Shown in pieces: positions 11,606-23,100 of a stretch of DNA of 64,000 bases (the first letter of the stretch is position 1; each line of letters begins with the position of its first letter). The notes below the pieces were generated by a model. That model was not told the DNA's origin, made no database searches, and saw nothing but the letters and a program-made list of their open reading frames with translations. Source of the stretch: Saccharina japonica (Eukaryota; Sar; Phaeophyceae; Laminariales; Laminariaceae). Both the position numbers and the translations under genes were made by a program. The stretch lies in the NCBI GenBank assembly GCA_008828725.1, contig MEHQ01003298.1:25984-89983 (forward strand), in the 5' to 3' direction.

Positions 11606-12349
11606 ATGGTCCCCCGGAGTAGCAGTTAAGCCTCGCAGGGAAACTATCGCGACAGCTGACCTTCATACATACGGCGAACGCTTGTTTCACCAGCACAATA
11701 TGTAGTAGACGTGAGCGCATGAAACGCTGGGACAAACCGAAACAACTCCCGACCGAGAACGAAAGAAATGCGAGGACCTTCAATGCGTTATGTCACATGC
11801 CACGACGGTGTGGTGTGGGGGTCAGTTTGTAAGGTGTACATAGCTGAATTGAAGCGGCGGTACCAGCAAGGTGTAATGGGGGGTGTTTTGAGCTTTTTTC
11901 CTAAGCGAGCATAGTAGAGATGCAGCCGAAATAATAAATGTCGGCGCAGGACCCGTGACAATCAAGGGTTACCGAAAACACAGGACAGCAGTTCCCACAC
12001 AGAAAAAAGGGTTGCCATGGACGAGCGAAATTTTTGCGAATGAAAAAATAACAAAAGATGGACGCGTGCCACGAAAGGGATATCACTTTTTTGTTGACCG
12101 AATTTTTGTTGACCGAATTTTTAGTTCTGGCTGAAAGGGGTCCTCTGCCGAAAAACTACCCAAAAAAATGAATGTGTTTCTCGCCATCTGACAATGTGTA
12201 TCTTATAGCATAAGCTTCAACGTTGATCAGTCAGAATCATCCCCTCTCCGAAAAAAAAGAAAACCTAATCACGGAAAACAAAAAAAGAGAGCTCTCCTTT
12301 TACGTATGTATGCACTTTTGTTTTACGAAGCCTCCCCCCCCCCCTTCCC
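11606..12349. repeat. Inner flank repeat between LINE 1 and the right arm
   Basis: It is inverted relative to 19761-20405 (constant sum 32,011 over the second part) and, through 12250-12349, to 19216-19308. It begins with the truncated edge of a family-1 MITE (ATGGTCCCCCGG), exactly where LINE 1 starts. It contains the motif GTTAAGCCTCGCAGGGAAAC, also found beside the second LINE at 40501. No gene is seen. Confidence 0.85.
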
Positions 12350-13905
12350 CCCCCCGGCGAAAGGCTGAAGTCGTTACTAGGTCGTAGTGTCTTTCACTTA
12401 TTACGTGTTGCCTTTCGTCGTATACCCGTAGTAAATAAGCAGCGTTGAGTTCCCACAGGGGAGTGCGGACGCGTGCTTCGATAGAGGTGGTGTACCGTTT
12501 TTTTGGCAGAAAAATGCTTCTGGATGACGGGGCTCCTTAACCCCTCAAGAACTGGTCCCACAAATTTGGGGACAAACTACTTGGAATTAGTGTGGGATTT
12601 GTTTTTGAGTTATGAATGGGTTAAGAACTGGTCCCACGTATTTGGGGACAAACTACTTGGAATCAGTGGGGGATATGTTTCTCAGTTCTGAATGGGTTAA
12701 CCAAAAAATCGTCGGAATTTCATTTTTGTGGCGCAGTGTTTTTTCATTTCATGAGTTTAGGCCATGGGACTGTTCATCGGGTATGTATCATACACATAGC
12801 CCTATTATACCCCTCCAAAATCAGTATTTTGGGTGAGGTGTGTAGAGCTCCTCAAGTCCCAGTACTTCTCTCATTGGGCTTAATTAAGCTTTGTTTTTAC
12901 CCATCCGCCCGAGGATTAAAACAATTAAGTTATAAAAAAAACAAAATCATTTCATGCTTAGGGCCCGAATTAACGAGTATAAAATAAATTCAATTTGGAA
13001 AAAATAAAATTCAAATTCGCTTTTCATTGGTCAACACACGCACCAGCACCAAATATTATGTCCCAAGATCCTAATCTTTGGTGCTGGTGCGTGTGTTGAC
13101 CAATGAAAAGCGGATTTGAATGTTTTTGTTTTTCCAAATTATTATTTTTTTTCTTCGTTAAAACGACCCTTAGGTCATGTGATCGTCCATCGGCTAGCCC
13201 TTTTTTTATACCGTCGCGAAGGGCGAAGCGGTGCCTGCCACGTAGGCTCGTAGAGAGGAAACCTGTTGGGCAACGTCTTCAGGAGCACGGCGGCGGATGA
13301 GAAGATACCCACGCGGGCAGAATACTGCAACGTGAAAGCGTGCCGTGCTCCAAACTTGCCACCTTCACCCGGAAGGCAGGCCAGAGCACTGCTGTTGTTG
13401 CTCCAGCTGGACACAGTGAAAGCTGTTCACAAGTCGAACACACTATTCTTATGCTGGCAGGGGCCGTGGCCACAGGGCGCCCGGCGGCTAACACCTTGCG
13501 GTAGTAGTCGTGTTTCGACGGTGTCCTAGTCTTTCAATGGATCGAGAAAGGGTTTCCGGTTAAGGTGTGATAACATAGCGTAACGGGGGCGACGAAGGGT
13601 CAGCCCCCGGAGAAAGAAATCTTCATGTGTATATTCAAGCAGGGACTTTATCGTCCTTTGTGGACACTCCTTCTTCTCTTCCGTGCTTTGCCCTCCCCTA
13701 TCCTGGCACCCAAGAGCCAGCTGTGGCAGAAGCGCGTATTCCGAACAAGCGATAGACGCCTCAGATGTACGACCCCCACGCCGCTATGGACTGCGCAAAC
13801 CCCATGTACGAGTAGGGCGCTCTATGCATATAGACTAGACGAGCTTCACCCAGATGGGCATGGAAAAATCCATTGAATAGTGCAGTAGATCGCAGTACGA
13901 GTAGT
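12350..13905. repeat. Right arm of the 1,556-bp inverted repeat
   Basis: It is the reverse complement of 6055-7610 with no indel. Positions 12350-12662 are also shared, again inverted, with 18903-19216. The arm ends at CGCAGTACGAGTAGT, directly where the first recognised epimerase exon begins, so the arm sequence may supply that exon's splice acceptor. Confidence 0.93.
12991..13140. mobile_element. Foldback element in the right arm
   Basis: Mirror copy of 6820-6969, with the same paired arms of about 62 bp and the same loop. Confidence 0.8.
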
Positions 13906-14158
13906 CATTCTGCACCCCTTCCCCTATGATCGAAACCCCCGCCTCACTGATTCCAATGTAATAAAAGAGCTTGGGTACAACGGCGCGGAGTCGTACGGCG
14001 TGTCGTACAAGGTGAGGGGGCTGTGCGACGACTTGAGCAACCTGGAAGTCATGGATCAGGTTGGCGTGTGGGGCGACATCAACGGGACCGTGCTCGCCTA
14101 CAACTACTTCGGCCACTACTCGTTTGGACACCAGGCGGGGCATCTCGACGCCAACGAG
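13893..14158 (+). CDS. Epimerase-like exon (first recognised)
   Basis: It encodes [17 protein letters not shown], then [31 protein letters not shown] and [11 protein letters not shown], a block conserved in brown-algal C5-epimerases. It ends GAG before GTGAGG (14159), phase 0. The 5' edge is uncertain: the best acceptor is a CAG ending about 13892, inside the right inverted arm, implying a phase-1 intron upstream. If the arm is a later insertion, the original acceptor may have been replaced. Confidence 0.75.
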
Positions 14159-17100
14159 GTGAGGATGCAGAGTCATCCCACGGTAGGGGTTGCACTTTTT
14201 GGGCCAAAACTTTCTGACCGGTTGAGCTCCTCAAGCGAGGAACTACCGGTTAGTATAATATTTTCTTGTGGTATATTTTGCTTAGGACTAGCGCGTAGAA
14301 ATGTTCGTCGAGTTGCGCGAACGAATTTCTTCGAAGTCATGTTTCGGGGTGAGATAATGAGCTCCTCAATGTGAGGAGGACGCGTGCTACGGTAGAGGTA
14401 TACCTTTTTTTGGCTGAATCGTTTTCTGAACGATCGGGCTCCTTAACCCAAATTCGTCGGACTTTCATTTTTTGTGACGAATAAGGTTTAGAATACACTT
14501 CGGTCATGAGATTTCGCACCCGACAAGCACTTTTATTTTCCTCCAAAATCATTTTTTCGGTGAGGTATGGCGCTCCGTAAGTGAGGAGCTCAGAAAAAAA
14601 ACATGGTGCACCTCTATCGTAGAATGTGTCGGAGCTCAGAAAATGATGCTGCCCCCCTACCGTGGCATGACTCTGCATGTCTTTTGCCTTTTGTATCCCG
14701 CGCCTCTTCCTGCGTGAACATCAAGATTCGACTCATCCCACGGTAGGGGCGACTGCTGCTACGATAGGGGGGGGGGTACCCGCATTTTCACTACGTACCG
14801 GGTTTTTGCCACTCGGGCGAGTGGCTTCGAATCTAACTGAAATTGGACCTAAACATAGTTTGTTGGCGTTGCGCAACAAAACGTCCAGTGGCGGTGCATA
14901 TAGAACAACAACAAAAAAACACAAAAAAACGGTTGTGAGTACAACGCAGTAAAGCAGTCACTCGGCCGAGGGGCTCTGTGCAAGTGAAAACCAAGCACCT
15001 ATATATACATGACCCCTCTACCGTAGCACCAGTCGGCGTAGCAGAATTTTCTGAGAACCTTACATGAGGAGCTCAATATCTCACCCCGAAACATGACCTC
15101 GGGAAACATTCGTTCGCGCAACCCGACCAAACGTTCCAATGCGGTAGTCCAAAAACAAACATACCAGTAAAATTAATAATAATAATATCCGGTGGTTACT
15201 CACGTAAGGAGCACAACCGGTCATAAATTATTGAGCTTAAAAGTGGTACCCCTACCGTGGGATTGCTCGTTTCACCGTCTTTTTTTTCTCCCGAGGGTGG
15301 TTGCTTGAGGAGTTATGAATTAATCTCACCCATCAAGAACTGATTTGGGAGTAAAGCAAACGCGATTGGATAGGCCGAGTACTCAAAAGAACAAACATGT
15401 ATGATATGTGCATCACCATAATCGAATCCAGACGAATTTGGGTTATAACCCTATTAGGACTGCACAGTCCCGTTATGGAGACAAATTACTTGGAATTATA
15501 ACCAAATGTATGGTTATTATGTGCACTGGAGTACTAAACGGGTTAAAGAGCCCTGCTTCGTATTCAGAAAACGTTTCAGCCTAAAAATGCTACCTCTAAG
15601 CACGCATCTTTGGGCATACGCTGGGATGCGCTCGGTTGTTACGCGCTGCACAAGGTGGCAAAGTCAAACGATCGCCAGCCGTCCCCGGCGGCCGCGTCTG
15701 CCCCTCAAGTACTGCTGGTCCCCTCCTCAATAGCCTCCATCGGCATGCACATGTGAAACCGTCAGTAATGACGGTGGTCCAGTTCGACCGTACGGCTGAT
15801 ATGATACAGCACATCTTTTTTTTTGTTTGCCGATTCGAGCACGCACACGTGATGTTTCTCGTCGAACCTGCCACCATTCATTGTAATACGGTTTACCGCG
15901 AAAAACAAACAAACAAGGTTGGCTTACCAAAACGTGGATGCAGTACGTAATAAAAGGGATACTGTTACACTACCGGCCCTCTTATAAGAAAGTGCCCCAC
16001 AAGAAACTCAGCCTAAACATTACGGAGGAAATAAGAAAGTCGACCGCTATTATACTGAAGTTAGTGTGGGACACACCCCTTTCTCAAAATAAGAAAGTCA
16101 GCCTAAGCCCGATTTCTGGTTTCTTATGAGCGGGCCGGTACTGCTACCGCTGTAGTCTGGTCCATCACTCTCAGCCGTAAGCGTTTCGCGGGCGACGACA
16201 ACTTGAACAGGTGCACCACAACCAGTGCTACGGGATCAACCCCCACGACGACAGCGACTACATGACCATCACCGACAACGAAGTTCACCACAACGGCTGC
16301 CACGGAATCTGTGAGTTGTATTGTAATGCATGCATCTAGCGTCCAGAGCAGGCGTTTTTTTTGTTTTCAGGCTGTGAGTTGGGCTCAAGCACGCACCCAA
16401 CGCACAGAGGACTCATGGTGCGGTAGAGGTATATCCCATTGTATTTGAGGGTGGTGACTTGAGGAGCTCTATACCTGCAGTAGCCTGCACACTGATTTAG
16501 GAGGGAAATAAAAGTGCTATGAACGTATATCTGATGAACAACCCCATAGCGCAACTATAAAATACAGTACCGGCCCGCTCATAAGAAACCAGAAATCGGG
16601 CTTACGCTGACTTTCTTACTTAAGAAAGGGGTGTGCCCCACACTATTAATAGCGTGATAATTCAATTCAGACGGTTTTAGCCTCGTCCGTCATTCATATA
16701 ACGTTTCACGTAGTACCTCTATCGTAGCACGCGCCAAGAGGCGTTATTGTTAAGGCTGTGTGAGTTGTAGTCGCTCGTACGAGTATGTATACGAAGTACG
16801 TAATCAAGTGTTTCCACTCTTTCATCCCATACTATTTTACGGGAGGCGATAGTAAATAGGACCTACGGTATACACAAAAACCTATATATTTTACTTTTTT
16901 TAGAAACAATATTTGGTCCTGTTTACTATGGCCCTCCGTAATATCTAAAAAGAACTGTCGAAAAGATACAAACGGATCCTCGAAGACGGAAATCGGAAGA
17001 AGGTTGAAAACCATCCCCTATCCCCGACTCGAGGTAAGGCTTCATCCTAGGCAGTCGGATGGTTCAGCTAGATCACTCAGCAAGCCTTTGCTTTGCTTCT

Positions 17101-20100
17101 TCTTCGAACGAAGATATAAACAAGAGGATGATGAGTTGAGACGGTTCAGCAACACCAGGTTCATGGCGATTAAAAAACAAATCTACCAGGTCCTTTCCGT
17201 GTATAGGTTCTCCCGCCCTCCCACTGAAGCCCTCTATATACGATACATTTTATGTTTTTGGAACGGCTGCCCCCAGTCGCCGCGGACAGATGCAACGACC
17301 TGGTCATCGACGGCAACGATATATACAGCAACGATGACGTCGGCGTCCTGCTGCACCGCTCGAGCGACCACTGTACCGTTAGCAACAACGACATCTACAA
17401 GAACGACGACGCGGGCATCGCGCTCTTCGAGACCTCCGACACGAAGGTCTTCGGCAACAACGTAATGAGGAACACCTGTGAGTCCAAATGAGGAATGTGT
17501 ACCTACGGCGCTGTTGGTGTGTGTTGGTGTTGGTGTGTGTTGGTGTTGGTGTTTTGGTGTAGGGGTTGGTGTTGGTGTTGGTGTTGGTGTTGGTGTAGGT
17601 GTTGGTGTTGGTGGCGGTGTTGGTGCTGGTGCTGGTGGCGGCGTTGGTGTACGTGTTGGTGTTGGTGTTGGTGTTGGTGTCGGTGTTGGGGTTGGGGTTG
17701 GGGTTGGGGTTGGTGTTGGTGTTGGTGTTGGTGTTGTGTGGCTTGTTATTGGTGGTGTTGTTGCCGTCCCTGCAGACGAAGAGCTCGAAGAATGAAACGA
17801 GGAATAAACGTACTGCTTGTTGTTGGTGTTGGTGTCGGTGTTGGTGTTGGGTGTTGGTGTCGTGTCGTTGTTGGGTGCTTACCCGAGTTATCTTCTTCTT
17901 TGTGCACAGCAGCGTAGCAGCAGCTATACATCGATCACACCTGAAGCCTTTCCCCCAAACGAACATTACTCCACCTCACACGTTTTGGGTTGTTGGGTGT
18001 TGGGTATTGGGTATTGTGTAGTGTGTATTGTGTATTGGGTACTGGGTACTGGGTATTGAGTGCTTCCTCTGGGAGTCTTGTTTTTGTGCAGTGCAGTACC
18101 GTCCATTAGTTACATGCCGATCGCAACTGCCAGCCTTCTTCCCGAACGAACATTGCTTGCTTGACACTGCTGTTGGCTGATGATGTCTCCCCGGTCACAG
18201 ACGGCATGAGGTGGAGCGTGGGGTCCAGCACTAACGAGGTCTACGACAACACCTTCGACGTATTCAGAGCCGAGAACCCCCTGTTCGCCCTGCACATGTG
18301 TGAGTTTTGCAGATTTAGAGCCTCTACTACTACGGAGGCCCATAGCAAATAGGACTAATTATTGTTAAGTAAAAATAGGGAAATAGGTAAATATGTAGGC
18401 TTTTGTGTATACCGTAGGTTCTATTCACCATGCCCCCCCCCCGAATACTGCAGTACGTACGTAGTCAACAGGTGTCGTCGTACGAAGTCCTCACGGCGTC
18501 ACTTGTTTGTGTGTGTTCTCTCCTCGCACTGGACCCGGTTTTAAGAGCGTCCATAATACAAGGGAAAATTATACCTGGTACCAGTATCATGTTTGTGTTT
18601 TGCTCCTCCCATCGGGGTATCCGATTCAAGAACGACCTTAAGGCAAAACTATCACACTTTGTTTGCTCCTCGCGCTGGCGTACCCGATTTAAGAGCACCT
18701 ATTGGAGTTGTATATACGTGTATGATTTATTTTTATGATCCGGGGAGGGTAAGGCACACTTTTGTTTTTTTTCGTGGAAGTGCGCGGAAGTTTCCACGGA
18801 AGCTTCCGTGGAAGCATGGAAGCTTCCGCGGAAGCATGGAAGCTTCCGTGGAAGCTTCCACCGTGGAAACTTCCGTGGAAGCTGACAGTGGAAGTTCTAA
18901 GCTTCCAAGTAGTTTGTCCCCAAATACGTGGGACCAGTTCTTAACCCATTCATAACTCAAAAACAAATCCCACACTAATTCCAAGTAGTTTGTCCCCAAA
19001 TTTGTGGGACCAGTTCTTGAGGGGTTAAGGAGCCCCGTCATCCAGAAGCATTTTTCTGCCAAAAAAACGGTACACCACCTCTATCGAAGCACGCGTCCGC
19101 ACTCCCCTGTGGGAACTCAACGCTGCTTATTTACTACGGGTATACGACGAAAGGCAACACGTAATAAGTGAAAGACACTACGACCTAGTAACGACTTCAG
19201 CCTTTCGCCGGGGGGGGGAAGGGGGGGGGGGAGGCTTCGTAAAACAAAAGTGCATACATACGTAAAAGGAGAGCTCTCTTTTTTTGTTTTCCGTGATTAG
19301 GTTTTCTTGTTTTTGTTGAGGCGGATAGGGTAAGGCACACTTTTGGTTTTTTTCGTGGAAGTGCGCGGAAGTTTCCACGGAAGCTTCCATCGGTTCCACG
19401 GAAGCTTCCATCGCTTCCACGGAAGCTTCCACGGAAGCGATGGAAGCTTCCGCGGAAGCGATGGAAGCTTCCGCGGAAGCGATGGAAGCTTCCGTGGAAG
19501 CGATGGAAGCTTCCGTGGAAGCATGGAAGCTTCCGCGGAAGCATGGAAGCTTCCGTGGAAGCTTCCACCGTGGAAAATTCCGTGGAAGCTGACAGTGGAA
19601 GTTCTAAGCTTCCGCCTTTTGACCGCGAGGTGGAAAGAGCGAGGCTGGGAGTCGACCTTGTGCTTCGCACCTGGACAGGTCTAGGGTGGCTCCATTCGGC
19701 TTCGCCTCACTCCGCGGTTTTTATTAAGAAGACTCTTATGGGAACACATCCTGTTTTTTTCGGAGAGGGGATGATTCTGACTGATCAACGTTGAAGCTTA
19801 TGCTATAAGATACACATTGTCAGATGGCGAGAAACACATTCATTTTTTTGGGTAGTTTTTCGGCAGAGGACCCCTTTCAGCCAGAACTAAAAATTCGGTC
19901 AACAAAAATTCGGTCAACAAAAAAGTGATATCCCTTTCGTGGCACGCGTCCATCTTTTGTTATTTTTTCATTCGCAAAAATTTCGCTCGTCCATGGCAAC
20001 CCTTTTTTCTGTGTGGGAACTGCTGTCCTGTGTTTTCGGTAACCCTTGATTGTCACGGGTCCTGCGCCGACATTTATTATTTCGGCTGCATCTCTACTAT

Positions 20101-23100
20101 GCTCGCTTAGGAAAAAAGCTCAAAACACCCCCCATTACACCTTGCTGGTACCGCCGCTTCAATTCAGCTATGTACACCTTACAAACTGACCCCCACACCA
20201 CACCGTCGTGGCATGTGACATAACGCATTGAAGGTCCTCGCATTTCTTTCGTTCTCGGTCGGGAGTTGTTTCGGTTTGTCCCAGCGTTTCATGCGCTCAC
20301 GTCTACTACATATTGTGCTGGTGAAACAAGCGTTCGCCGTATGTATGAAGGTCAGCTGTCGCGATAGTTTCCCTGCGAGGCTTAACTGCTACTCCGGGGG
20401 ACCATGGTAAATAGAACCTACGGTATGCACAAAAAAACTATACATTTACCTATTTTTACGAACAACATTTGACGCATGCTACGATAGAGGTGCACCTTGT
20501 TTTTTCTGAGCTCCTCACTTAAGGAGCGTCATACCTCTACGAAAAAATGATATTGGAGGAAAATAAAAGTGCTGCCGGATGCGAAATCTCATGACCGAAG
20601 TATATTCTGAAACATGATTCGTCACAAAAATGAAAGTCCGACGAATTTGGGTTAAGGAGCCCGATCGTTCAGAAAACGATTCGGCCAAAAAGTGCTACCT
20701 CTACCGTAGCACGCGTCATTTGGTCCTATTTACTATGGTTCCCCGCAATAGTTGCACTGAGCCTGTTTTCATAGATAATCGCCCGGAACATGCATGAGAT
20801 GCAGGCGACCTCGTCGGGTGCACGACCGCTCCTCTTCCTTCTTTCCTTGCGTTTTGCTTCGTTGGTGGAAAAGATGAACATATCAAGCACCTTGGTATGT
20901 TACATGGAGGGGAGTTGTAAACAATCTGTGATACATGACCATATTCCGCCGGGCAAGTATTCTGTTACACAGGACAACTCCTCCTAGAAGCAGTATTTTG
21001 CCCCTTATGGAGGCATTATTTCCCCCCTCATGGGGGCAATACTAATGTTGCCCCTGGTGGGGGCATTACGCGTGCTACGGTTAGAGGTGCACCATATTTT
21101 CTCTGAGGGCAGTTGGTCACTTGAGGAGCTGTCTAACCTCAAAAAAAAAAAAACTGATTTTGGAGGAAAGTAAAAGTGCTACTACGGAGGACCATTGTAA
21201 ATAGGACCAATTTTTGTTGGTAAAAATAGTCAAATGTATAGGTTTTTGTGTATACCGTAGGTCCTATTTACTATGGTGTCCCGTAATAAATAACCCGATG
21301 AACCAAGCCCATGGCCAAATCACAAAACGAACAATATTTCCAACACAAGAACGAAATACCGACGAATTTGGGTTAAGAAACAAAAAAAAACAAAAAAAAA
21401 ACAAAAAAAGGTATACCGTTATACCGGTATACCTCTACCGTCGCACGCTTCCTGGTGTGTGAACAAGAAGATTCCGTATCTCGTCGCCTCATACCCCCCG
21501 CTACTATATCAGGACGAGCTACGACGTAATAAGCGAAAACATATCAAGATCCGCGTGTGCGTGCTTATTTTTCCATCCCATTTACTATCTTCGCCCTTCT
21601 TGCCCCTGCTCCAGATCCGGAAGTCACAAGGAGTAGGCGCTTCTTCCCCTCCCCCGTGCTCCCGCTTCTCCGTCTCGAAAGGGATGAGTGGTCAATGGCC
21701 AAATGACTAAGGCAAGCAACAAATGAGTACGCNGGAAGCGGTGGAAGTTTCCGTGAAAGCGGTGGAAGCTTCCATGGAAGCTTCCGCGGAAGTCCATGGA
21801 AAAAACCAATAGTGGACTAGATCGTCCGGGGACCAGGTGCCAGGTATAATTTAAGCGAATCGTACCTGGTACGTACGTTGTGTGTCTGCTCCTCGAACTC
21901 TGGTACCCAATTTAGGAGCGTCCATCTCAAGAGAAAACAGAGCGACACATTGTTGCACATTGCACTAGGCTTGGCACGGAAACTTGGATATACAACACTG
22001 ATTCATTCGCTCGACACTTCCCGCTATACGAGGGTTTGCGTATTTTGACGTGAACATTAATCGCGATAGAACACCCGGGGTACGGCAGGGGGGGTACTCC
22101 CATTTTGACTGCCGTGTTTAGAGTACTCGCGCGAGTGAGCGGTTTGTTGCCTTGCGTCGAAGGCGACTGTCTCGCCTATCTATGTGCTACTAACGCCGGC
22201 AAGTCGCCTGTACTCGCTTGCGGCACTTAGAAGCTGCAGAGCTAGCTACTGTAGTTTGAGTTTCCTCTTTTTGTTTTGCAAGAAAAACAGGAAAAACAGG
22301 GAATACATTTCCAGAATTTTGAAATTTAACAGAGGGCACATGTCAGGAACGCTTACGGTGGTAGCATTCCAATATACTATGTTTTTAGGAAAATCTGGAA
22401 ATATATCATTTTGCGACACAAACAAAACATGGAAGATATAGAAACTTCGATAACGGCCATAAGGGGGAGGGCGGTGGCACAGGCTGCTGGAGATGCTTCC
22501 TCACCATTGCATGTCTCGCACCATCAGTAAGACCGCACGACGATGTGTGCTGCGTGTGAGACCACAGACAGGCAGGCAGGAGAGCTCTTCTCCTTCTCTT
22601 CTGTGTACAATCGATCATCACGCATATTCTAATCCAAGATTTATGAGCTCGCTTCCTTAGACTTGCCAGCTGGCTCGTAGTCGAATACATGCCCGCTTCC
22701 TTGGATTGTTCGCTGTCCTGTAGTCGCTGTCCTGTAGTCGTACAACAACAGTAGTATTGCGAAAATACCTAACGACGGTATACTTTTGCTTTTTTTGCTT
22801 TCTTTGTTCCTCTCGCTCTTGCGCTCCTCCGCCGGCCGTACCCGCCATCATGCGCGTACAGACCAAGGCAGCAACACTCCCGAGGTGGAAGGTTCCGACG
22901 GACGCATCAGGAACAACCACATCCATGACAACTTCATCAGAAGCCCCATCGAGGCCCTCAAGATCTCAGGCACCGACGGCAACACGTTCACGGCAAGTAC
23001 CTCCCAATTTTACCTTCTCAATTTTATGTCAATTTTATCTTACCAATTTTATCTTGTCAATTTTATCTTGCCAATTTTATCGTGCCAATTTTATCTTGTC

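Noticed and set aside
17379-17966. Frames of up to 195 codons rich in Val-Gly, Cys-Trp or Asn-Thr
   Set aside because: Translation of the TTGGTG microsatellite within an epimerase intron, not a structural protein gene.
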